DNA of 64,000 nucleotides, from contig OY725491.1 in the NCBI GenBank assembly GCA_963281255.1, positions 310,001 to 374,000 on the forward strand, written 5' to 3'. Source of the DNA: Aphrocallistes beatrix. Its lineage: Eukaryota; Porifera; Hexactinellida; Sceptrulophora; Aphrocallistidae. Under the pieces are notes generated by a model. The model searched no databases, was not told the origin of the DNA, and saw only the letters and a list, made by a program, of their open reading frames with translations. Shown here one piece after another: positions 54,701-61,273 of the stretch (positions within the stretch are counted from its first letter, which is position 1; the number at the start of each line of letters is the position of its first letter). The translations under genes and the position numbers were made by a program.

Positions 54701-56610
54701 TAGCAATTTGTAGACAATTTCACTTAAAAAGTTCCTTGTCTAGAAGACTCGTGTTACTAATAAGAAGCACTATAGTTCTCTGTCACAAACTATTTCAAGT
54801 TAGCTGATATGGTCAAATCATTTATGTTCACAAATTATTCCTAAAATTTTTCAAAGTATTCACTCAGAAAATATTTAACGAAAACTATGAAAATTGTGTA
54901 TCTTTTGTCTTCAATATAATTATTACACTATTGTCATGCGATAGCGTCTCTATATAGAGTCAATGGAGCATAGTAACCCTTGTACTATCCAACCTACTTC
55001 ATCATCTCACACGATGGCTGTCGAACCATTGGCTTCAGAGAATTATGGGAATCTTTTGAGGACTCAATCAAATTAATATTATGAATTCCAAAGCGAATAA
55101 TGATCATTGTTAGTATTGAAACATGGATACCGTTGCAGTTAACACTGTTGATTTAGATTATCGTCATTGTACTCTAGGAAATTGCAAATTTATTGTCACA
55201 TGTAAACATATTGGCTGCGTTTTCATTGATTCGTCCTTTCTTTCCCTTTGACACCTTTTATTGGGTACAGCAGGTAATTAGATTGGTAACAGACTGGAAT
55301 TTTAATAAAGGTGAACTTAATTGTGTGATATTTGCATTTTGAACTTTGATTAAATTGAAATGTTGAATAAATATCAATTATGGGAAATGGAACTTTGATA
55401 GAATTAAAGGTTAGAGTGATACCATATAAGCTGAATTTTCATTTTGTCACTTAGAAAATGATTTAACTAATTAATTAGAGGAATAAAATAAAAAGAACGA
55501 TCTCATTTTGTCAATAAAGAATAATAATATTGTGAAATTAACTTTAGTATTTGAAATTCAAGATTTCAATATAAAACAAGTAAATACAGCTGACTCCGCT
55601 TAATAGGGTCACATCGGTGAGAGGACATTTTTGTCCGATTAAGCGGAGAACCCTATTAGCCGAAAATATTTTGTATTAGTAGTAGCTTGCATGTGTGAGA
55701 AATATTACGGTTTTGCAAAAAGTGGTCCGATTAACCGGTGACCCTATTAAGCAGATTCGACTGTATTTAATAATTCCTACAACTTTGGTAAGTTGGATTG
55801 ACCTTGAAGCACTAAGTTTTGGTATTGAAGTCAACAATTTCAGTTGTCAATTCACATTGATACGTACTAGTTATAACTGTGGCATTTAACATTGGTCTGT
55901 CTAGGAGCTCTTCTAATGGCAAGTTTTAAACATCTGGATGCTCAAAAGTAATTTCTATTAGGCAATATTATTCAACTCATTTCAATGCCAAAACACCGAA
56001 ACGTTAGACGGAATTATATTCTAATAAATTCCTGCCAATTTTCGAGGAACGGATTAAACGAATATTTATAATGATAAATTCCTTTTACCAGTTTCTGAAG
56101 TTATGAGTAGAGAATTGCTGAGTGAAATTATTCTGCTGGTATCAGCCAATAGAATTCCGCCGTTGTTCTTCGTCATTGCGCGGATAGGCGGGTTTCGCGC
56201 CCGATAATTCTTGTACTGACAGAATATCAGCTGCACTTGAAGCAGTAGGCAGATCAGAATAATATAAATAGCCTGCATCTAGAAGGAGAAAATTTAACAT
56301 ACTATACAAGAACAAATAATCTGAAATTATAGATAATTGAAAGCATATTAATTCTCAATCATATACTCCTACAAATGAAAGAAACCTAAGAAAAAGTATG
56401 CTTAGCAAATATAAAATCGGGAAAATCTCACCCATGCATATATTAAAATTTATCACTGCTAAAATTACAATGAACTGTAACCAAATTAGATCACAATCCT
56501 TTGATAATTTGACAGATTTTTTCAAATCAAGAATTCCAATAGATACAAGATAAAAGCTATACAAAAATCCAATTGAATACAATCTCTTTGTCACAAACCT
56601 GTATTCTCAT
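36578..56610 (-). CDS. Plexin, complete gene of 31 coding exons
   Basis: Joined exons give 5373 nt in one open frame, 1790 residues; every junction has GT..AG and consistent phase. Order: signal peptide 1-24; Sema domain about 35-405; PSI domains near 413, 574 and 711 with intervening segments; four IPT domains about 765-1135; membrane helix about 1158-1183; and a split cytoplasmic RasGAP domain about 1200-1760 with an inserted Rho-binding domain. Both GAP arginine motifs are present (LLRRTES in exon 21, LRFWVN in exon 28). Plexins are semaphorin receptors that switch off Rap GTPases. Length is close to other plexins. Class (A/B/C/D) not assigned. Introns hold many MITEs. Confidence 0.95.
37033..37132. 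mobile_element. 100-bp piggyBac-type MITE in plexin intron 30
   Basis: TTAA on both sides (37029-37032, 37133-37136) and inverted ends CAGTAGAATGCCCA / TGGGCATTCTACAG-type with one mismatch. TTAA duplication is the piggyBac hallmark. Confidence 0.65.
37423..37498 (-). CDS. Plexin exon 30
   Basis: Encodes [16 protein letters not shown], the helical end of the RasGAP fold (YYADI..MPAIS-type in vertebrates). Confidence 0.88.
37528..37574. repeat. (CAAA)n microsatellite in plexin intron 29
   Basis: About eleven copies of CAAA just upstream (minus sense) of exon 30's acceptor. Confidence 0.85.
37639..38027. mobile_element. MITE, CAGTCGACTCCGC family (copy 2), split by a hAT MITE
   Basis: Left TA-CAGTCGACTCCGCTTA and right AAGCGGAGTTGATTG. 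The interior is interrupted at GTCACATC by the 224-bp element at 37672-37895. Uninterrupted relatives at 43385 and 33610 read AGGGTCACATCGGTCAG. Confidence 0.8.
37672..37895. mobile_element. hAT-type MITE with perfect 8-bp target duplication
   Basis: Ends CAGGCTTTCATCCAG and CTGGATGAAACCCTG are inverted repeats starting CAGG, with GTCACATC duplicated exactly on both sides (37664-37671 and 37896-37903). It is the reference copy for fragments at 7130, 12623 and 57589. The interior repeats TAGGCGTATG and GGCGCG. Confidence 0.85.
38579..38688 (-). CDS. Plexin exon 29
   Basis: Encodes [20 protein letters not shown] and [11 protein letters not shown], the conserved RasGAP segment matching SPSNKLLYAKDIP of vertebrate plexins. 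Confidence 0.9.
38752..39024 (-). CDS. Plexin exon 28
   Basis: 91 residues with [47 protein letters not shown]. This includes the second GAP arginine in LRFWVN. Confidence 0.93.
39285..39374 (-). CDS. Plexin exon 27
   Basis: 30 residues ending [15 protein letters not shown], matching KMVSEIYLTRLLATK of plexins. The intron before it (39375-40469) has several GTCCCGCTTTT motifs around 39900-40080, probably a decayed MITE. Confidence 0.9.
40470..40555 (-). CDS. Plexin exon 26
   Basis: Encodes [20 protein letters not shown] and INGNIWHL, corresponding to the KLWHLVK region after the Rho-binding domain. Starts in phase 1. Confidence 0.85.
40623..40674 (-). CDS. Plexin exon 25
   Basis: 52 nt; encodes [17 protein letters not shown] (the GATVALVP stretch of other plexins). 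The GTAAGC donor was chosen because the alternative GTGTAAGC donor would bring in a stop. Confidence 0.8.
41024..41133 (-). CDS. Plexin exon 24
   Basis: Encodes [20 protein letters not shown] and VNTLHHYK, matching the LQDEDVT..DNDWKRLNTLAHY motif at the end of the Rho-binding domain. Confidence 0.9.
41372..41540. mobile_element. MITE, CAGTCAGGGTCGC family (copy 2, plexin intron 23)
   Basis: TA-flanked, 169 bp, ends CAGTCAAGGTCGC / GCGACCCTGACTG; opposite orientation to the copy at 33041. Confidence 0.8.
42433..42478 (-). CDS. Plexin exon 23
   Basis: 46 nt encoding [15 protein letters not shown], matching YSQRPKAADMDLEW of plexin A. Confidence 0.85.
42736..42987 (-). CDS. Plexin exon 22 (Rho-binding domain start)
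   Basis: 84 residues: [20 protein letters not shown], then [19 protein letters not shown]. Very strong plexin signature. Confidence 0.95.
43118..43319 (-). CDS. Plexin exon 21 (first GAP arginine motif)
   Basis: Contains [18 protein letters not shown], the conserved plexin RasGAP arginine-finger region. Confidence 0.95.
43385..43574. mobile_element. MITE, CAGTCGACTCCGC family (copy 3, plexin intron 20)
   Basis: TA-flanked 190-bp copy with both ends intact (CAGTCGACTCCGCTTAATAG, right GGGGTCGACTG). It shows the uninterrupted GGTCACATCGGTCAG site. Confidence 0.85.
43881..44383 (-). CDS. Plexin exon 20 (membrane helix and start of RasGAP)
   Basis: 167 codons: end of the last IPT segment, a hydrophobic helix ([18 protein letters not shown]), [11 protein letters not shown] juxtamembrane, then [14 protein letters not shown] and [19 protein letters not shown] of the GAP domain. 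Confidence 0.93.
44527..44676 (-). CDS. Plexin exon 19 (IPT)
   Basis: Encodes [20 protein letters not shown] and [19 protein letters not shown], an IPT/TIG fold second half. Confidence 0.88.
44781..45011 (-). CDS. Plexin exon 18 (IPT)
   Basis: 77 residues with [17 protein letters not shown] and [20 protein letters not shown], the junction of IPT3 and IPT4. Confidence 0.88.
45203..45356. mobile_element. hAT-type MITE in plexin intron 17
   Basis: Left end CAGTAGTTCCCAGCTTGG and right end GTTTGAAAATCCCTG; flanks CTCTAGAG and CACTAAAG match 6 of 8. Related hAT ends occur at 52878-52998 and about 49790-49873. Confidence 0.55.
45418..45556 (-). CDS. Plexin exon 17 (IPT)
   Basis: Encodes [20 protein letters not shown], a typical IPT opening. 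Confidence 0.88.
45688..45858 (-). CDS. Plexin exon 16 (IPT2 end, IPT3 start)
   Basis: Encodes [20 protein letters not shown] and [15 protein letters not shown]. Confidence 0.88.
45897..46070. repeat. (TTTG)n microsatellite in plexin intron 15
   Basis: About 43 copies of TTTG with a few interruptions. It creates FVCLFVCL-type frames that are not genes. Confidence 0.92.
46085..46330 (-). CDS. Plexin exon 15 (IPT2)
   Basis: 82 residues; [20 protein letters not shown] and [13 protein letters not shown] are diagnostic of plexin IPT domains. Confidence 0.9.
46588..46708 (-). CDS. Plexin exon 14 (IPT1)
   Basis: Encodes [20 protein letters not shown]. The donor at GTACGT was chosen over the overlapping GTGTACG because only it keeps the frame into exon 15. 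Confidence 0.87.
46977..47198 (-). CDS. Plexin exon 13 (PSI3, IPT1 start)
   Basis: Cysteine-rich [20 protein letters not shown] and [13 protein letters not shown], then [11 protein letters not shown], the usual start of plexin IPT1. Confidence 0.9.
47659..47848 (-). CDS. Plexin exon 12
   Basis: 63 residues; [20 protein letters not shown], the beta-rich segment between PSI2 and PSI3. Needed because exon 11 cannot be joined to exon 13 in phase without it. Confidence 0.85.
48441..48660 (-). CDS. Plexin exon 11 (PSI2)
   Basis: Encodes [17 protein letters not shown], the second PSI domain, then a beta-rich stretch ending LPEPK. Confidence 0.9.
48872..49040. mobile_element. MITE, CAGTCAGGGTCGC family (copy 3, plexin intron 10)
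   Basis: TA-flanked 169-bp copy; left end intact, right end GCGAACCTGACTG has lost one G. Confidence 0.8.
49083..49339 (-). CDS. Plexin exon 10
   Basis: 85 codons, inter-PSI segment: [20 protein letters not shown] and [20 protein letters not shown]. Confidence 0.9.
49508..49640 (-). CDS. Plexin exon 9 (end of PSI1)
   Basis: Encodes [19 protein letters not shown], the last PSI1 cysteines. Confidence 0.88.
50000..50100 (-). CDS. Plexin exon 8 (PSI1)
   Basis: Encodes [20 protein letters not shown] followed by CTLLTS, a textbook PSI signature. Confidence 0.92.
50357..50476 (-). CDS. Plexin exon 7 (Sema end)
   Basis: 40 residues; [20 protein letters not shown], phase 0 at both ends. Confidence 0.85.
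51568..51747 (-). CDS. Plexin exon 6 (Sema)
   Basis: 60 residues with [20 protein letters not shown] and [15 protein letters not shown], the final Sema blade. Confidence 0.92.
51849..51994 (-). CDS. Plexin exon 5 (Sema)
   Basis: Encodes [19 protein letters not shown], the conserved SxLCVF strand of Sema domains. Confidence 0.9.
52493..52637 (-). CDS. Plexin exon 4 (Sema)
   Basis: Encodes [20 protein letters not shown] and [16 protein letters not shown], typical Sema core. Confidence 0.9.
52878..52998. mobile_element. hAT-type MITE in plexin intron 3
   Basis: Left end CAGTGGTCCCAATCGAGGG, right end GGTTGAAAAACAGCTG, internal GGGTCCATGGACC palindrome. No clear target duplication. Confidence 0.45.
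53713..54149 (-). CDS. Plexin exon 3 (Sema)
   Basis: 437 nt, the largest Sema exon: [35 protein letters not shown] and [11 protein letters not shown]. Ends VKEVRIVR before GTAAGT. Confidence 0.9.
55587..55763. mobile_element. MITE, CAGTCGACTCCGC family (copy 4, plexin intron 2)
   Basis: TA-flanked; left CAGCTGACTCCGCTTAATAG, right GCAGATTCGACTG; 177 bp, more diverged than the copy at 43385. Confidence 0.8.
56089..56278 (-). CDS. Plexin exon 2 (signal peptide, Sema start)
   Basis: Starts [20 protein letters not shown], giving most of the signal peptide, then [26 protein letters not shown] acceptor lies just before this ATG, so it is probably not the first coding exon. Confidence 0.88.
56599..56610 (-). 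CDS. Plexin exon 1 (12 coding nt)
   Basis: ATGAGAATACAG followed by GTTTGT. It joins in phase to exon 2 and would give MRIQMQAIY. The alternative is that translation starts at the ATG of exon 2 and this exon is leader only. Confidence 0.6.
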
Positions 56611-56713
56611 CGCTTTTTGTGAAAAATTTCTTCGAAAGTGAATATTGTTATATCTCAAATTAAACAGATCCACTTATAGGTAATATTCATCTCATCAACA
56701 CTCACTTATTCAG

Positions 56714-56721
56714 TTTATATA
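56714..56721 (-). promoter_or_regulatory. Probable plexin TATA box
   Basis: Minus-strand TATATAAA about 105 bp before the exon 1 ATG. The interval from here to 57337 holds no gene. Around 57040-57120 is a repeat (TTCCGGTTTAAACCATTTTG) shared with 48230-48320 and 38440-38520. Confidence 0.5.
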
Positions 56722-57337
56722 CCACCGACTAGAATGTACAGATGCGAAGGAGTAGAAAGAACCAAGGATACATAGAATTGAATCAGGTTCTGTATTGAAT
56801 AACCACCTACTCTAGTCATAGACCAATAATAGACATCTAATTGTTATTAATTATAAATGGCTGTTGTGACTTGATGGGTAATTACAAGTAATTATGAATG
56901 ATATTATCACAGAAATCTTTTGTGTATTGAAATAACTTATAATTACAAGTAAATTCAGCGAAGGCGATGGTTTTAGAAGTGGTGCGTTTTATAATTATAT
57001 AATTATTAATTAATTAATAATTAAACCCGCGCTTGGTGAGGTGTTTTGTTACGTCATTTCCGGTTTAAACCATTTTGGGCGGGGAAGCCATACAAGTTTG
57101 GGGTCTTACTATAAATAGAAAAAACCTCAGTGGTCAGGTTTAAACGGAACAACTGGGATCACTTTGGAATAAGACACAATTCGTATTTGAACTAATATAA
57201 TTAAATAAATTGACAGAGATAGGTGATGTGTAGCTTGAATTCACATTTTGCATTGAATTGATTGGAAGAGACCAATCTGCCAAGAATCAAAATATCTAAA
57301 ATTAGAACCAGATCCATCATATAATAATCTGATTTCA

Positions 57338-57789
57338 CAGGGCTCCCAGCTCAAATTCGTGAGATTCATGAAATCTCACGATTTTGTCGTGAGAAATTTC
57401 ATAAAAGATTCTATGTAAGACACAGACTATCACATCAGGGCTCTCAACTGAAAGAGAGCAAATCGAGATATCTAATGGAAGCGTCGTGATATTTTGAGAC
57501 AAATCGTGAGATTTTGGGGATGTATCGTGAGATCGTGACATTCTATCCGAAATCGTGTAACACACGACGAGATCGTTAGAGTTGAGAGCAGGGTTTCATC
57601 CAGCTTTCCAAAGTTATACGCCTAAATAGGCGCCACCATTTTTTCGATGCGCCTTGACTCATCTTTATATAGCAATTTTATATATGTTTTGTGCCACGCG
57701 CCTAAGTAGGCGTATGCCGCGTACCTTGCCAAAAAAAAATCATGAGCCTAATTATGATCCATGGGATCAAATACGCGTTGAGAGGTCTG
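57338..57789. mobile_element. hAT-type element (CAGGGCTC ends) interrupted by a second hAT MITE
   Basis: Left end CAGGGCTCCCAGCTC, right end GAGTTGAGAG...GGTCTG (reversed CAGACCTCTCAAC). Flanks TGATTTCA and TGATTTGT match 6 of 8. CGTGAGATT motifs repeat inside. The inner element at 57589-57776 duplicated GTTGAGAG exactly. Confidence 0.55.
57589..57776. mobile_element. hAT MITE (TAGGCGTATG family) with 8-bp duplication GTTGAGAG
   Basis: Starts CAGGGTTTCATCCAGC like the complete copy at 37672-37895. Its far end is missing about 35 bp (stops at CAAATACGC), yet GTTGAGAG flanks both sides (57581-57588 and 57777-57784). Confidence 0.65.
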
Positions 57790-58060
57790 TGATTTGTGTT
57801 ACAGTTCATTCAGCCCTGAGTTATTTGCTATATTAGACAAATCCATTGTATTTGAGTGCATGCAGTCTAATGTAGAATCCAATTCATGTCTGAATCCACT
57901 GTCCAATATATGAGTAAATATAGTAGACTGATGGGAGAATAGTCACAAACAATACGCATACTATTTCACTGAGAAGTTATTTCAATAGAACTCTTTCATT
58001 TTCATAATTTTAATTGATATTTGTGTACTGAGTTTTAATTGGGATAATAGCGAATCTATA

Positions 58061-59333
58061 ATGGCAACAGCAGATCCAGGATTTGGTCCTGCTAGTTTAT
58101 TCGGAGTGAACAACAAACTCCAGAGTAAAGTGAACTCGTTTAGAGAAATGATTGAACGGAAGAAGTTGGAAGTAAGAAGAGTCAGCAAAGAAATGAGAAG
58201 TCTTATCGAAACGAAAGAAGAAGCAATTATCCGAGAATTGAATGCTATTTTGGAAAAAGTGAATAACGAAGTTGAGAAAAAGAAGGCCGAAACACAGGGA
58301 GAAATTAATAAAATAGAAAGTCACAGAATGGAAATGGAAAAACTCTTTGAGAAACTTAGCATAAATAGTGGACCGCTTATTAATATTTCCGATAGGCTCA
58401 ATTCAGTGAAGAGAAATGGACATTGATATTCCTAATGTGAAGTTAACGTGGAAAGTGGATGAATTGAAAGATTTTATAAATAGAATGTGTCGTTGTGATC
58501 AACAGATTCTAGTTTATAATGAAGATACTCAGTATCAACTGAAATGGAGTAAGTGCGAGAAAGGAAGTGGAGACAATCAACTCTATACTCCATTTGGTAT
58601 AGCGACTAATCCTATGAATGAGAATATTTATGTAGCTGACCAAACGAATCACAGAGTTCAGATTTTCTCTAGAGAAGGAGAATGGATCAGATCTGTGAAA
58701 GATGAAGAGATGGAATATCCACTAAATATTCTATTTCACAACCAATCAATTTACGTACAATGTTTTAGAGCCATTCTGAAATTGAATGAATTCACTGAGA
58801 AGAAAGAAAAGTCTAAATCTTATGGTTTTAATCTCAGAGGTATCTGTACAGATAATATTCATATTTATGTCGGTCAATGGAAGGGAATGAATCTAAAAGT
58901 GTTAACTCTAGATTTGATTGAAGAAAACAAAATATCTCTCAAGACTGAATTCTGTAAACAAAATACTCAAATCAGAAATATATCTCTATCTCAAGAATTG
59001 TTTTACATTTTGCTGTCTGGAACAGACTTTCCAATTCAAGTATTTTCTAGAGAAGGCATTCTGACAAGATGTGTTGTTAAGAAAGATAGCATTAACTCTG
59101 CTTATTGTTTCTGTCTAGATCAGCAACACAACATCTTAGTAGCAGACTGTGGTGACTCTAAAGTGAAGATATTTTCCAATGAAGGGAAGCTACTCACTCA
59201 ATTCGGTGAGAAAGGATCTAAGAAAGGACAGTTCAGTGGTCTCGTTGGAATTTTATTTGATGAGTTTGGTTCTATTGTCACTGTTGATCAAAAGAATACT
59301 GACCGTCTCCAGTCTTTTGCCGTTTTCAGCTAA
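58061..59333 (+). pseudogene. Coiled-coil/NHL gene with a frameshift
   Basis: The N-terminal constant block and coiled coil read in one frame (58061-58426), then the frame ends at SVKRNGH. A deletion of about 2 bases in the SVKSEM codons (about 58404-58410) shifts the rest, which continues in another frame (58416-59333) through PNVKLTWKVDELK, INRMCRCDQQ and all NHL repeats to a normal stop. The propeller part is otherwise intact, so the break is recent or a sequence error. The 5' module is only partly conserved, keeping the ATAGCGAATCTATA context. Confidence 0.85.
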
Positions 59334-59790
59334 TTTTATTTGTTTCCTTAAGACAGTTTCCCTAAACTCAAGCACACTAATCTTTAATATATTTTGAAGT
59401 TATTTTCTTTACTCTTATTTTGTGTTCAACGATTTGTTAGAGTTAATATTTATTGATTTACGAGTATTTGCTTGTAACTGTAAGAAGCTTATTTAGGACA
59501 AAAACATTTTTGTTTACTACTACCATGTTATCTTGATACTTCGAGCTTCTGTTAACTCATGTATTATTGATGTTTATTAACAAAATCCCTATTTTTATTG
59601 ATATTATTGAAACCCTTTAATGAAATCTTATTCTCTTCAACCTTTTGAACTAAGTGCACTTCTGAAAACCGGGCCCCTCGTAACCAGAGCTAAGCTCGGT
59701 TCAAAATCGCTTCAATTTTGAAATGTGCTGTTCATTAAGGTGAAAAATGATTTAACTGCAAAATTACGTCATTCAACAAGTTAAGCCTAT
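59334..59790. other. NHL-family 3' flank
   Basis: About 59340-59580 aligns with the 3' flank of the gene at 61274 (62549-62810), for example TGTTTACTRCTACCATGTTR. No gene. Confidence 0.6.
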
Positions 59791-59799
59791 TGAATCAGC

Positions 59800-60065
59800 A
59801 TCAGTTCAGTGTACAGAGCTGCAGCAGTGGTACGGATCAGTCTGTTGAAGACTATTTTAGAATAAATGTCTTCTATCAGCCATCGACAGCATTGTCAATG
59901 ACTTGGAACTTCGGTTTGGTGAGAGGCAGCGAAGAGTGGTGGAACTAGCACGACTCATTCCAGCATTCATGTCAGAAAATAGTGAGGACAACTGGTCTGT
60001 TGTGGAATCGGCCATCTCCGTTTATGGTCACTCACTGGAAGATCTGATGGTTGTGGAGAAACTTT
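59800..60065 (+). pseudogene. hAT transposase remnant
   Basis: VEDYFRINVF, then after a frame change IDSIVNDLELRFGERQ and AISVYGHSLEDL. These resemble the C-terminal half of hAT transposases of the P52rIPK/ZMYM1-like group. No ends or catalytic core are visible. Confidence 0.5.
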
Positions 60066-60643
60066 TATTCCGAAGAGGCCTCCACAAGATTACTGGAAAG
60101 CTCTCCATAACGTTCAGAAGGAATTAACAGAGGCTATGACGTCGAATGAGGATAGGTTTTCCGAAACAAAAGAAGATTGATAAAGGCAAAAGAAGCACGA
60201 ATATTAGGCCAGATGATAGTATCTTCTTAGAAGTAGGGAAGAGAGATAATTCACTGTCTGCAAAATTTGATGGTCCATATTTGGCGCTCGACCAGAAAGG
60301 ATCCAATGTATTAGTGGAACTACCAAGAGGGAGTAAGTGGTACCATGTCGACTCATGCAAGCGTTTCGAAAGGAAGGATGAGCTATTCATCCCAGGCCAA
60401 GTCCCAACACCGGTAGAGGAGAACGTGGATAACGCGCAGGCGAGCGAGTTCGCAGAAGCAATACCGGATACAGATGTGGATGAGTGAGATGATCTGGAGT
60501 TAGAGGCAACTACATCAGAGCCAGGGATTACTTACTCAAGGTGTGGAAGGAAACTCAAGCCGAAACAATATCCTGACTATGTCACATGGGTCCAGGTGGT
60601 CGAAGATAGAGGACCAGTCTCTTTCTCGAGGGAAGATGGTTGA
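60066..60643 (+). pseudogene. Ty3/Gypsy integrase C-terminal remnant
   Basis: Frames carry integrase tail features: YWKALHNVQKELTEAM, then after a shift NIRPDDSIFLEVGKRDNSLS and AKFDGPYLAL, GSKWYHVDSCKRF. An in-frame TGA at 60486-60488 interrupts the end. No LTRs, RT or catalytic core are seen. It directly abuts the hAT remnant. Confidence 0.6.
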
Positions 60644-61027
60644 TGTAATAAGAAACAGAAGTAGAATCTCTCAGAAGTATTCACGTTGGTGGCCTTTCAA
60701 GATGGTCGTACTTATCACCTAGCTTTACTTGTTAGTTTACAGATCTCAATGAGTATTTCTCTGTAATTGAACATTACGTAGACTTAACCATTCCTTGTTC
60801 GAATTGATTGACGAATCCTTCGATCGCACAACAGTACGTTACTTAAAATTGTTTCCATCAACTGACAGTCTTGTATCTGACTGTCACTTTGATATACTTC
60901 TCATCACAAGAATTCAGTTTTTCATCATAATAGTGGTTATAGTAAACTTCCATTCATTTAATTGCTTTATTAAATTGATCGATGATCTCTTGCTTCATTA
61001 ACAAAGCATGACAGTTGCTTCTGTTTT

Positions 61028-61273
61028 CCATTGAGCTATTAATAGCTAATCAACTAACTCTAAATATAGATCTATAGCAGAGTTCTAGCATACATCCACT
61101 GTAGTATCAATGTGAAACTAAGAATGAGGTTGAAGTGTAGTCACTAGGATATAGAATTTCTTTGTGGTGTATTACGATGAAATATAAATGTGAGTAAACT
61201 GTATTCTTTTCTTATTTGAATAAATTGTAATTGTTTGTACTCTGTTCTTAATTGAAATAATAGCGAATCTATA
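61028..61273 (+). promoter_or_regulatory. Conserved 5' module of the NHL family (plus-strand copy)
   Basis: Inverted relative to, and near-identical with, the modules at 21112, 27012 and 31280. A possible leader intron spans 61190 (GTGAGT) to 61263 (TAG), leaving CGAATCTATA before the ATG. A truncated copy of this module without a gene is at about 63233-63300. Confidence 0.6.
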
